Shown here: piece by piece, positions 25,165-33,442 of the stretch
Layout: every line of letters starts with the position of its first letter
Numbering within the stretch: position 1 is the first letter of the stretch
Origin: Maridesulfovibrio sp.
GTDB lineage: Bacteria; Desulfobacterota; Desulfovibrionia; Desulfovibrionales; Desulfovibrionaceae
Length of the DNA: 64,000 bases
Reading direction: 5' to 3'
Assembly (NCBI RefSeq): GCF_963666665.1
Contig: NZ_OY762999.1
Span: forward strand, 1,741,501-1,805,500
Notes under the pieces: generated by a model
Seen by the model: only the letters and a program-made list of their open reading frames with translations
Told to the model about the DNA's origin: nothing
Database searches by the model: none
Translations under genes and position numbers: made by a program

Positions 25165-25728
25165 TTATTTTTTCGGCGGCAAGGAGCATGACTCACTGCA
25201 ACATGTGCCCTGCAGGAATCCGGTATAGGCATAAAAAATACGCTCAATCTTGGCCCGTTTCTCTGCCGGAAGCGGTTCGCGTTTATAATCGGCAGTCATC
25301 TTGAGCAATTCTTCGTAGCTGGGCACAGACTTCATGCCGTGGGCCAATGTTTTACCGGAAATAGCATCCAGCAAAAAAGCATCCATGGAATCGGAAATAA
25401 CAACATACGGAACTGGTCCCCCCTGAAAGAGCTTTCCAGCACAGACTGCTTCACGCTCATAGCTGCCCACATCCCCGGCACAGAACATAACCAGCATAAT
25501 AGGCAGGCCTTCTTTATCATGTATTACAAGATCCATGGTGCGGCACATTTCCTCGCCGTCTACATCAAAACAAAGGTCGATCTTGGCTTTCAGGGAATCC
25601 TTGGGATAGCCAAACTCTTCCACCAGCAGCTTTGCCAGAGCCTGTCGGAATTCCTCGTAAGTGGTCTCGTCTATCTCTTCGCCACTCAAGTAATCGCGCA
25701 ATGTTCCACCCATACTGACTTCATGCAT
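25165..25728 (-). CDS. Orphan type I restriction enzyme R-subunit N-terminal (HSDR_N) domain protein
   Basis: A 187-residue protein resembling the N-terminal nuclease domain of HsdR (HSDR_N family) standing alone, without helicase, HsdM or HsdS. Family-like features are KAKIDLCFDVDGEEMCRTMDLVI (acidic core of a PD-(D/E)xK fold) and PIMLVMFCAGDVGSYEREAVC. The usual E-x-K pair after the Asp is replaced by MFCAG, so nuclease activity is doubtful. The C-terminus carries a Cys cluster (GTCCSESC) that might bind metal. ATG 25728 has GGAGG 6 bases upstream and its own strong promoter. Orphan proteins like this are common in Desulfovibrio relatives and their role is not known. A defence function cannot be claimed. 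Confidence 0.7.
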   Translation of the reverse strand: MHEVSMGGTLRDYLSGEEIDETTYEEFRQALAKLLVEEFGYPKDSLKAKIDLCFDVDGEEMCRTMDLVIHDKEGLPIMLVMFCAGDVGSYEREAVCAGKLFQGGPVPYVVISDSMDAFLLDAISGKTLAHGMKSVPSYEELLKMTADYKREPLPAEKRAKIERIFYAYTGFLQGTCCSESCSLPPKK

Positions 25729-25773
25729 ATTGTGCCTCCGGCAGGCGCCGAGTTTATGTTAACTTATCATTCA

Positions 25774-25803
25774 ATTATATAAGCATGCCGGGTTGTTGTG
25801 CAA
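25774..25803 (-). promoter_or_regulatory. Promoter of the HsdR-N gene
   Basis: TTGCAC at 25803-25798, an 18-bp spacer, and a perfect TATAAT at 25779-25774 on the minus strand. It sits just after a minus-strand terminator, so this gene does not depend on the transcript that ends there. Confidence 0.7.
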
Positions 25804-25810
25804 GTGCTTA

Positions 25811-25858
25811 AAAACAAAAGAAGGGAGGACGACCTGCCGATCAGGTCGCCCACCCTTC
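25811..25858 (-). terminator. Orphan intrinsic terminator
   Basis: Minus-strand hairpin 25858-25820: a 7-bp core (25830-25836 with 25842-25848) extended by eight more pairs with two mismatches. It is followed by TTTTGTTTTT. No annotated gene lies upstream of it on this strand. Confidence 0.75.
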
Positions 25859-25897
25859 TCTATCCTTGAAGCAAAACTCCCTGTGAGTCCTGCATCG
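25811..25897 (-). ncRNA. Candidate small RNA with its own promoter and terminator
   Basis: A minus-strand TTGCGA (25932-25927), 17 bp, TATTAT (25909-25904) predicts a start near 25897. A strong hairpin terminator ends about 87 bases later. No credible protein fits: the only frame is 11 codons without a ribosome site. It lies between the feo regulatory region and the HsdR-N promoter. I cannot match it to a known family. Confidence 0.4.
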
Positions 25898-25903
25898 CTT
25901 TAT

Positions 25904-25932
25904 ATAATAAAAACTTTAAGCAGCTTTCGCAA
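25904..25932 (-). promoter_or_regulatory. Candidate promoter of the small RNA
   Basis: TTGCGA, a 17-bp spacer, and TATTAT on the minus strand, at the right distance to make a short RNA ending at the hairpin at 25811-25858. Confidence 0.4.
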
Positions 25933-26000
25933 GCTTGATGACAAAGCAGACTTTTTGCAATTGAAATACTCACTTCAAGACTTACTCTTAGCATACGCTC

Positions 26001-26055
26001 AATTGAAAACAATTTTCATTTTCTTCTTGACCTTCATAACTTCTAAACATAGATA
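26001..26055 (+). promoter_or_regulatory. feoAB distal promoter P1 with Fur box
   Basis: A Fur-like 19-mer at 26005-26023 (about 13 of 19 bases agree with the classical GATAAT-type consensus) sits directly before TTGACC (26027-26032), a 17-bp spacer and TAGATA (26050-26055). The 31 bases at 26001-26031 are repeated with three changes at 26145-26175. Confidence 0.55.
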
Positions 26056-26144
26056 TTAATCGACTTTGATTATCAATCGTCATCTCAATTAGGTAATGTG
26101 ATGCAATGTTTAATCTTGAGTCCTACAGACATCTTCCTACATCT

Positions 26145-26229
26145 AATTGAAAATTAATTTCATTTTCTTCTTGACGCACATTTCATACTTGTATAGTCAG
26201 AATTTCAATTGACAATGATTTTCAACCTC
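26145..26229 (+). promoter_or_regulatory. feoAB proximal promoter P2 with Fur boxes
   Basis: The second copy of the repeat (26145-26175) has a Fur-like 19-mer at 26149-26167, then TTGACG (26171-26176), a short 15-bp spacer and TATAGT (26192-26197). A third Fur-like site lies at 26211-26229, downstream of the start point. Ferrous iron with Fur would be expected to shut this promoter. Confidence 0.6.
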
Positions 26230-26275
26230 TAAATCGCACACCCATATAAAAGTCATTCATAAACGGAGACAACAA

Positions 26276-26512
26276 ATGACTAAAAACATCAATCTTTCCA
26301 GGATACTTGAAGGACGCACCTACGCTGTTCTCGGTTTTGAAGCGGAAACTTCTGCTTACGCTCAGAAACTGCGTAAAATGGGTTTTGTCGAAGGCACCCA
26401 GATCACCCTCGCCCCGATCAAAATTTCCGATCCAATGATCTTTGAAATTCGTGGCAGTCGCGTGGCCTTACGTAGAAATGAAGCAGACCAGATCAAGGTG
26501 GAGGAACTCTAG
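26276..26512 (+). CDS. feoA: Ferrous iron transport accessory protein FeoA
   Basis: A 78-residue SH3-like cytoplasmic protein that helps the iron transporter FeoB. It has the usual pattern MGFVEGTQITLAPI and ends DPMIFEIRGSRVALRRNEADQIKV. ATG 26276 has GGAG 8 bases upstream. It is 2 bases ahead of feoB in one operon behind two promoters with Fur-like boxes. No feoC is present. Confidence 0.93.
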   Translation: MTKNINLSRILEGRTYAVLGFEAETSAYAQKLRKMGFVEGTQITLAPIKISDPMIFEIRGSRVALRRNEADQIKVEEL

Positions 26513-26514
26513 TC

Positions 26515-28638
26515 ATGCATAAGATAGAAAGAATTGCCATAGCAGGTGTACCCAACAGCGGTAAAACAACACTTTTCAACGCCCTTACCGGAGCACGCCA
26601 GAAAGTCGGTAACTGGCCCGGAGTTACGGTAGAAAAAATTGAAGGTACATTTTCACTTGCCGGTACCAAGGTTGAGCTTGTAGACCTCCCCGGGACATAC
26701 AACCTGAGCCCTGATACCGAAGACCAGAAAGTTGCAGAACGTGTAATCCGCAGCGGTGAATACGACATGATCGTAAACGTTGTGGATGCAACAAACCTTT
26801 CCCGCAACCTGTTTCTGACCATGGACCTCAAGGAACGCACGGACCAGATCATTATCCTGCTTAACATGCTTGATGTGGCTGAAAGTGAAGGCATTGATAT
26901 TGATGTAAGAAAACTCAGCAAAGAGCTTGGTATCGCGGTAATTCCGGTGATTGCCGTTGACAAGAATTCTGTTGAAAAAGCTGTTGCAGCCCTTGCAATG
27001 GAATCTCAGAAACTCCCGGCACACGACTCTCACCCCACCCGTCAGGAAGTGATGGATACAGTTGAAAAGTACAACTACATCGATTCCATTTACAGCAAGG
27101 TCCTCAAGGAAAAAAAAGACCGCAGCCAAAACTTCACCAACAAGGTCGATAACATTGTCATGAACAAGTTCGCGGCTATTCCCGTGTTTCTTATTTCCAT
27201 GTTCCTGACCTTCTGGTTTGCAATCGGTCTCGGATCCGTATTCATCGACTTCTTTGACATCATGGCCGGACTAATTTTCATCGATATTCCTGCGGATCTG
27301 CTGGATAAAATCGGCGCACCTGAGTGGGTAACTGTGACCCTCGGAGGTATCGGCGCGGGTATCCAGACAGTTGCCACCTTTATCCCGGTTGTATTCTTCA
27401 TGTTCCTCGCACTGGCAATACTTGAAGACTTCGGTTATATGGCCCGCGTCGCAGTTGTCGCAGACCGTTTCATGCGCAAGATCGGCCTGCCCGGTTCTGC
27501 ATTTATCCCCATGGTTGTCGGCTTCGGCTGCACCGTTCCTGCGGTTATGTCCGCTAGAACCCTGACTTCCAAGCGTGACCGTTTCATGACTATTTTCATG
27601 GCTCCGTTCATGTCCTGCGGTGCACGCCTGCCTGTTTACGCTCTCTTCTGCGTAGCTCTCTTCGGTGCATATTCAGGTCTGGCTGTATTCCTGATCTATC
27701 TCTCAGGTCTTGCAATGGCAATTTTCACCGGATTCCTCCTGAAAAACACACTTTTTAAAGGCTCTCCGTCCCACTTTGTAATGGACCTGCCCCTCTATCA
27801 CATTCCCAGAATCAGTGCTGTTTTCAAAAGCGCATGGCTTCGTATGAAAGGTTTTGTTAAGCGTGCAGGTGTTATCGTTGTAACCGCTGTGTTCGTGCTC
27901 TCCATGCTGAACTCTGTCGGTCTCGATAACGGTAAGCTGACCTTCGGCAACGAAGATTCGCAGAATTCCGTGCTTTCCATTGCCGGAAAATCCATCTCCC
28001 CTGTGTTCAAGCCCATGGGCATTGAGGAAGAAAACTGGCCTGCATCCGTTGCACTGTTCACCGGACTCTTCGCCAAAGAAGCAATCGTAGGTACTGTAAA
28101 CTCACTTTACGCATCCATGGATGACACCGCTGCTGCTGAATCCCCTGAGGGTGGAGAGGAAGAAGGCGGACTCGATATCGGCGGAGCAGTTAACGAAGCA
28201 TTTGGTACTGTAGTTGACGGTCTTGTTGGTGTTGTTACTTCCGTTGACCTGCTCGGAATCGGACTGATAAGCGAAGACAGTGCAACCGTATCCGAAGAAA
28301 TCGGCGCTGATGCCTCAGTATACAAGCACCTTGCAGCGAACTTCACCGTCTACTCCGCATTTGCATACCTGCTCTTCGTACTCATGTACTTCCCCTGCCT
28401 TGCGGTAATCGGGGCAACCAGACAGGAAATGGGCGGCTTCTACTCCGGTGTTATGGCAATGTACTGCACCGCTCTGGGCTGGTCCGTAGCGACACTGTTC
28501 TACCAGATCGCAGAAGGCAGAAATCCTGTTTACGCCGGAATCGCCATCGCCATTCTTGCCGGAATTTACGCGACTCTGAAATATCTGGGCAACAAGGAAT
28601 CAGAAAAGCTGGATGGATTGCAACCGTTAAATCTGTAA
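26515..28638 (+). CDS. feoB: Ferrous iron transporter FeoB
   Basis: A 707-residue inner-membrane ferrous iron transporter with an N-terminal GTPase domain. The G1 motif GVPNSGKTT is at about 11-19, G2 lies in NWPGVTVEKIEG, G3 DLPGTYNL is at about 57, and the G4 motif is NMLD. A helical GDI-like region follows, then the membrane part with two Gate-type repeats (GFGCTVPAVMSARTL; TGLFAKEAIVGTVNSLY). An acidic segment of about 60 residues (AAAESPEGGEEEGGLDIGG) sits between helices late in the protein, typical of proteobacterial FeoB. It is co-transcribed with feoA and ended by a strong terminator. Confidence 0.95.
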   Translation: MHKIERIAIAGVPNSGKTTLFNALTGARQKVGNWPGVTVEKIEGTFSLAGTKVELVDLPGTYNLSPDTEDQKVAERVIRSGEYDMIVNVVDATNLSRNLFLTMDLKERTDQIIILLNMLDVAESEGIDIDVRKLSKELGIAVIPVIAVDKNSVEKAVAALAMESQKLPAHDSHPTRQEVMDTVEKYNYIDSIYSKVLKEKKDRSQNFTNKVDNIVMNKFAAIPVFLISMFLTFWFAIGLGSVFIDFFDIMAGLIFIDIPADLLDKIGAPEWVTVTLGGIGAGIQTVATFIPVVFFMFLALAILEDFGYMARVAVVADRFMRKIGLPGSAFIPMVVGFGCTVPAVMSARTLTSKRDRFMTIFMAPFMSCGARLPVYALFCVALFGAYSGLAVFLIYLSGLAMAIFTGFLLKNTLFKGSPSHFVMDLPLYHIPRISAVFKSAWLRMKGFVKRAGVIVVTAVFVLSMLNSVGLDNGKLTFGNEDSQNSVLSIAGKSISPVFKPMGIEEENWPASVALFTGLFAKEAIVGTVNSLYASMDDTAAAESPEGGEEEGGLDIGGAVNEAFGTVVDGLVGVVTSVDLLGIGLISEDSATVSEEIGADASVYKHLAANFTVYSAFAYLLFVLMYFPCLAVIGATRQEMGGFYSGVMAMYCTALGWSVATLFYQIAEGRNPVYAGIAIAILAGIYATLKYLGNKESEKLDGLQPLNL

Positions 28639-28661
28639 AATCTACATTTCACATTACCATT

Positions 28662-28704
28662 AACAAAAGCGGAGGGTCTTCGAGATTCTCCGCTTTTGTT
28701 TTTA
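28662..28704 (+). terminator. Intrinsic terminator of feoAB
   Basis: A perfect stem, AACAAAAGCGGAG paired with CTCCGCTTTTGTT (about 28662-28674 with 28689-28701), followed by more T. It lies 24 bases after the feoB stop. Confidence 0.9.
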
Positions 28705-28844
28705 ATTAGTTTTCGGCAACGCCCCTTTTTATATTTTCATTTTCTAAATAACGAGATATTAAATTCCTACTTCCTACAAACATAACGCACACTACTACAC
28801 ACTAACTGTCTCTTTAATCACAACTAAATATACCCAGTGCTAAA

Positions 28845-30374
28845 ATGAGTCTTAAAAAATATTTCTTTTTTGCCTTCGGTTCGATTTTTGTTGCCAGTGT
28901 TCTAATGGGCTTCACAACAATTTTCACAGCTAATTCACTGCAAGTAGAAAATGAAAGGGCTGTATACTCTCAGCAGCAGCTTCGGCTTTTAAAAAGCATT
29001 AAATCTTCATCCAGCCTTATGTTGAAAGAAGTAGCAGACTTTATAATACTAAAAAATAATTTTGAATTGGATGAATTCAATACTGCAAAAAATAATCTCA
29101 AAGAGGATCTACAGAAGCTGAAAACAGCTACACAAGATGAAATCGAGCACATATCTACTCATAATGACGCAAAATTAATTAGTGAAAGAAAAGAAATTGA
29201 CACTGTAAACAAAATATACAAAATTTCTTACAATATCATACGTGAATCTGAAAACATAGTTAAAGCAATTCAAACAAATACCTTTAACAAATCTCTAGTT
29301 CTATTTAAAGAAAGTATCCATTCTGCTTACGACAATGAATTACGAGCTATCATAGATAATCAAATTCAAGATGAACAAAAAGAAATGGATGAAACACATG
29401 ACCTATTACGTATAACTTTCAAAAACTTCCAAACTATAGCTATTATCTTACTGACATTACTCGTTTGCACAATATTATTTGCTTCAATTATAACATTCAG
29501 TTCCATTTTAAACCCGATTAACAACCTTGTACGGGCCGTAACTAAAATCGGACACGGGGATTATACAGCAGAGATTAATAAAAGTGAGGGAGAAATCGGG
29601 ATACTCGCTGACAGCTTGAAAACAATGGCCCAAGATCTGGCTGAAACCCAAGCCCAGCTGGTACAATCAGCAAAAATGGCATCCATAGGTCAAATGGCTG
29701 CTGGAATTACTCAAGAAATCCATCATCCACTTACAGTCATAAAGAACAACCTCTACATGATGCGTAGAGAAATAACTGTTTTAGAGACTGATTACGGCTT
29801 AAACGAGTCCATTAAAACTATAGAGCAAAATACCCAAAGAATATCAGAAGTAATTGACCATCTCGGACAATTTTCCCGTCAGTCCGACACCTTGAAGCAT
29901 CCTCTGAATGTAAACGATGTCATTAATTCTTCATACTCTCTGCTGACTCATCAATTTGAATCTTTGAATATTAATTTTGACACAGAATTTCACACTCAGC
30001 TGCCTTCGATTATGGGTAACAACAGAGAATTGGAGCAGGTTTTTATCAATATTCTGACAAATGCCCGGGACGCACTATACTACCGTACTGATCCATCACA
30101 GAATAAGATCAATGTAACTACAGAATTCAAAAAAGAAACAACCATGGTTCGCATTCTCTTCAGTGATAACGGTTCCGGCATCCTGAAGAAGGATGTTCCA
30201 CGTGTCTTTGATCCTTTCTTTACAACAAAAGGGCTGGATACCGGGACAGGATTAGGGCTTTCCATGGCCTACGGCATCATCAAAAATCATGGAGGCACAA
30301 TCTCCGTGGCAAAAACATCTTCGGAAGGAACAACCTTTGAAATTTTACTTCCGACCGCATCTGCACAAATATAA
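28845..30374 (+). CDS. Membrane sensor histidine kinase lacking the usual phosphoacceptor His
   Basis: A 509-residue sensor kinase. A membrane helix (about 5-27), a mostly helical extracytoplasmic sensor of about 165 residues, a second helix (about 193-218), HAMP (about 220-270), HisKA (about 280-350) and HATPase (about 390-506) follow in order. The ATP site looks intact (N-box NRELEQVFINILTNARDAL, FSDNGSGI, GTGLGLSMAYGII). The H-box reads AAGITQEIHHPL where the family has AAGIAHEINNPL, so the phosphoacceptor position is Gln290 (codon CAA at 29712-29714). Two His occur three and four residues later. It may not phosphorylate in the usual way. No response regulator gene is adjacent. ATG 28845 has no strong ribosome site. 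Confidence 0.88.
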   Translation: MSLKKYFFFAFGSIFVASVLMGFTTIFTANSLQVENERAVYSQQQLRLLKSIKSSSSLMLKEVADFIILKNNFELDEFNTAKNNLKEDLQKLKTATQDEIEHISTHNDAKLISERKEIDTVNKIYKISYNIIRESENIVKAIQTNTFNKSLVLFKESIHSAYDNELRAIIDNQIQDEQKEMDETHDLLRITFKNFQTIAIILLTLLVCTILFASIITFSSILNPINNLVRAVTKIGHGDYTAEINKSEGEIGILADSLKTMAQDLAETQAQLVQSAKMASIGQMAAGITQEIHHPLTVIKNNLYMMRREITVLETDYGLNESIKTIEQNTQRISEVIDHLGQFSRQSDTLKHPLNVNDVINSSYSLLTHQFESLNINFDTEFHTQLPSIMGNNRELEQVFINILTNARDALYYRTDPSQNKINVTTEFKKETTMVRILFSDNGSGILKKDVPRVFDPFFTTKGLDTGTGLGLSMAYGIIKNHGGTISVAKTSSEGTTFEILLPTASAQI

Positions 30375-30393
30375 TTATCCCAAAAAAATATCT

Positions 30394-30429
30394 GAAAAGC
30401 CCCGCCTGAAAACTCAGACGGGGCTTTTC
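30394..30429. terminator. Bidirectional terminator between the kinase and nuo operon
   Basis: A 16-base arm at 30394-30409 pairs with 30414-30429 with one mismatch and a 4-base loop. Flanking A and T runs allow it to end both the plus-strand kinase and the minus-strand nuo operon. Confidence 0.88.
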
Positions 30430-30455
30430 AATTTCATAGTTATTTATCAATCACC

Positions 30456-31877
30456 TTACGGCACAATACTTCCCACCTTCAGCGCAAAATCAAACACTCC
30501 GGCAGGCATCATTCCCAAACCGAGTACCAGCAGAGAAAGCAGAGCCGCCCCCGCATAGCTGAACGCGGAAGTATCCGGTAAAGGAGTGTCTTCAACTGCA
30601 TCCTTGGTGTAGGCATGGCGAACCATTCCAAGATAGTAGTAGATGGAAATTGCGGTATTGATCCCGGCAATTATGATCAGCCAGTTGTAGCCATGGTTCC
30701 AACCGGAAGAGAACAGGAAGAGCTTACCCATAAATCCGGCCATGGGCGGCAAACCGACCAGCGCGAAAGCTCCCACTGCCAGAGCAAAGGCCAAGGCCGG
30801 GGCGCGCTTGTGCAGCCCGTTAAGGTCATCCAGTTGCAGGTTCCGACCATCCACGGACACACGGCTGACCACCCAGAAGCAGGTCAGGTTCATGGCAACG
30901 TAAGCCAGTGCATAAAATGACGCCGCTGCAAGACCTTCCGCAGTACCGGAAATAAGGCCAATCATGATGTAACCCGCATGGGCTACGGATGAATAACCGA
31001 GGATACGTTTTACATCCCGCTGGACCAGCGCGGCAAGGTTACCGAAAGTCATGGACAGTGCACCGAGTACGGCAATAATCGTGGTGATATCGTATCCGGG
31101 CTTGAACATGGCTGCGAGACGAATCAGGATTACCACCGCGCCAAGCTTGGGCAGGGTTGCCACAAAAGCGGCGGTTTCATTGCTGGCGCCTTCATACACA
31201 TCCGGACACCAGAAGTGGAACGGGAACAAAGCCAACTTGTAGAACATACCCAGCAGAAACAAAGCCATGCCGGTAACGGCCATAGGTGCAGCATCGAAAG
31301 ACCATGTTTTCTGGACCAGTTCCGCAAGGTAGGTGGTATGCATTCCGGCAAGGATGTAAGAAAATCCGTACAATGCCACCGCAGTGGAAACCGCACCGAA
31401 CATAATATACTTGATTGCCGCTTCCGCCGCTCCCTTATCCTTGGCCCGCAAAGCGATAATTGAATAGAGGGCGTAAGATGAAAGTTCCAAGGCAAGGTAC
31501 ATGGTGATCAGCTCCACTGAGGAAGCAAGCATCATCAGTCCCCAAGCACTAATGGCGAGAAAGAGGAAATAATCGGATCTCTTTTCCTGCAGCAATGTCG
31601 GCTGACGGGTTGCGTTAAAGACGGTCACACAAAAACCAATGGCAATTGCAACTTTGAAAAACTGCGAAAGCGGATCGACCAGATAGGCCCCGTGAAAGGA
31701 GAGGCCTTCCTGTCCCACTGAGAGAAGTGAGACAATCACCGGAAGAAAAGACGCAATAGGCAGCCAAACTCCGACTTTATCACGCATCTTTTCACTACCG
31801 ACGGCCTGCACAAACAACAGGGTAATAATCAGGAACATGGAGAGTTCCGGCATGAAAAGATATAAATTCACATTCAT
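30456..31877 (-). CDS. nuoN: Complex I subunit NuoN
   Basis: A 473-residue antiporter-like proton-pumping subunit with about 14 membrane helices. Conserved charged residues remain: Glu in ALELSSYALYSI, Lys in FYKLALFPFHFW, and a further Lys in ATLPKLGAVV. It is the last gene of the nuo-type operon and starts at ATG 31877 behind GGAG. The protein belongs to the membrane arm next to NuoK and NuoM. Confidence 0.95.
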   Translation of the reverse strand: MNVNLYLFMPELSMFLIITLLFVQAVGSEKMRDKVGVWLPIASFLPVIVSLLSVGQEGLSFHGAYLVDPLSQFFKVAIAIGFCVTVFNATRQPTLLQEKRSDYFLFLAISAWGLMMLASSVELITMYLALELSSYALYSIIALRAKDKGAAEAAIKYIMFGAVSTAVALYGFSYILAGMHTTYLAELVQKTWSFDAAPMAVTGMALFLLGMFYKLALFPFHFWCPDVYEGASNETAAFVATLPKLGAVVILIRLAAMFKPGYDITTIIAVLGALSMTFGNLAALVQRDVKRILGYSSVAHAGYIMIGLISGTAEGLAAASFYALAYVAMNLTCFWVVSRVSVDGRNLQLDDLNGLHKRAPALAFALAVGAFALVGLPPMAGFMGKLFLFSSGWNHGYNWLIIIAGINTAISIYYYLGMVRHAYTKDAVEDTPLPDTSAFSYAGAALLSLLVLGLGMMPAGVFDFALKVGSIVP

Positions 31878-31891
31878 TTCATTATCTCCTG

Positions 31892-33427
31892 TTACTTAAT
31901 GATTCCCTTCAGGGAATTAAAGGCCACTTCTGCAGGATGCTCTTTTTCCAAGGCAACAATCTTAGCGCCTTCCTTCACGTCCTTCTCCAACTTAATCAGC
32001 GAGGCATCCATAACCTTAAAACAAAGCCCCGGTGCAAGACCGATATAAAGGACAAATACAGCCGGAATGACCAGATAAGTCCATTCACGCAAGTTGAGAT
32101 CAGGCCATTCCTTCCATGAAGTGGGACGCCCCCAAGCCAGCTTAAGTGAAACACGCAGCATGTAGGCGGCAGCAACCATGGCTCCGGGCACCATCAGTGC
32201 ACCGATCCAAGGATTCTGCTCAAATGCTCCGACAAATACCAGAATCTCTCCTACAAAGCTGTTGGTTCCGGGGAATCCAAAGGAGGACAGTGCGAACAGC
32301 CCCCAGAAGAACATGTAGGCGGGCATGTATTTACCAAGTCCGAGGTTGTCATCAAGCTCGCGGCTGTGGCTGCGCTCATAGACGGTCCCGATCATCATAA
32401 ACAGGCCGCCGGTGGTGATACCGTGATTGAGCATCTGGAAGAGCGCACCTTCCAATCCGCGCTGGTTGAAAAGGAAGATGCCGAGAGTGACAAATCCCAT
32501 ATGACCGACAGAGGAGTAGGCGATAACTTTTTTGATATCATTCTGCCCGAGAGCCACGATTCCGCCGTAAAGAATTCCGGCAATGGATATGGCGATCATA
32601 AACGGAGCAAAGTATTCACTAGCAGCCGGAGTAAGCGGCAGGTTGAAGCGCAGAAAGCCGTAAGTTCCCATCTTCAGGAGCACGGAAGCCAGAATGACTG
32701 ATCCGGCTGTGGGGGCCTGTACGTGTGCGGCTGGAAGCCATGTGTGGAACGGGAACATCGGGACCTTAATGGCAAATGCCAGAGCAAGAGCCAGAAATGC
32801 CCAAAACTGGAAGCTGAAGGCAAAGTTCTGCTCCATAAGTTCCGGTATGGCGAAGGTTCCGCCAGCAATTCTAAAGGCGACGATAGCCACCAGCAACAGT
32901 GCCGATCCAGCCAAAGTGTAGAGGAAAAACTTGAGCGATGCATAACGCTTCTCAGGTCCACCCCATACAGCGATAAGCAGGTACATGGGTATCAGCATTG
33001 CTTCCCAGAAAACATAGAAAAGAACCAGATCAAGAGCGGTAAAGACTCCCACACAGGCTGCGGTCATGAACAGCAGACAGAAGTGGAATTCCTTGACCCG
33101 TGTCTGGATGTAAGTCCATGAGCAAAGCACGCAAAGCGGCAGTACTGCGATGGTCAGCACTACCATAAGGAAGCTGATGCCATCAGTACCAAGGTAATAC
33201 TCTACCCCCCACTGCTTGACCCAGTCCATGCGTTCCACAAACTGGAAGGCTGCTGACTCAAGCTTGAATCCGGCAAAGAGCGGAAACGAGAGTGCGAGTT
33301 CAATTATAGACACGCCCAGTGTGTACATCCTGATGGTGTTGTCACCTTTCAGTAAGAAAAGCCCGACAGCCGCCAGCAATGGAAAGAACACGAGGACAGT
33401 CAGAACAGGATAAGCGAATTCTTGCAT
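31892..33427 (-). CDS. nuoM: Complex I subunit NuoM
   Basis: A 511-residue antiporter-like subunit of the membrane arm. The conserved Glu (VFWEAMLIPMYLLIA) and Lys (AIKVPMFPFHTWLPAAHVQAPT) of the proton path are present, as is the second Lys in VLLKMGTYGFLRF. It is 14 bases ahead of nuoN and 15 bases after the NuoL-like gene. GGGGAG lies before ATG 33427. Confidence 0.95.
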   Translation of the reverse strand: MQEFAYPVLTVLVFFPLLAAVGLFLLKGDNTIRMYTLGVSIIELALSFPLFAGFKLESAAFQFVERMDWVKQWGVEYYLGTDGISFLMVVLTIAVLPLCVLCSWTYIQTRVKEFHFCLLFMTAACVGVFTALDLVLFYVFWEAMLIPMYLLIAVWGGPEKRYASLKFFLYTLAGSALLLVAIVAFRIAGGTFAIPELMEQNFAFSFQFWAFLALALAFAIKVPMFPFHTWLPAAHVQAPTAGSVILASVLLKMGTYGFLRFNLPLTPAASEYFAPFMIAISIAGILYGGIVALGQNDIKKVIAYSSVGHMGFVTLGIFLFNQRGLEGALFQMLNHGITTGGLFMMIGTVYERSHSRELDDNLGLGKYMPAYMFFWGLFALSSFGFPGTNSFVGEILVFVGAFEQNPWIGALMVPGAMVAAAYMLRVSLKLAWGRPTSWKEWPDLNLREWTYLVIPAVFVLYIGLAPGLCFKVMDASLIKLEKDVKEGAKIVALEKEHPAEVAFNSLKGIIK

Positions 33428-33442
33428 TGTATTCTCTCCCCT

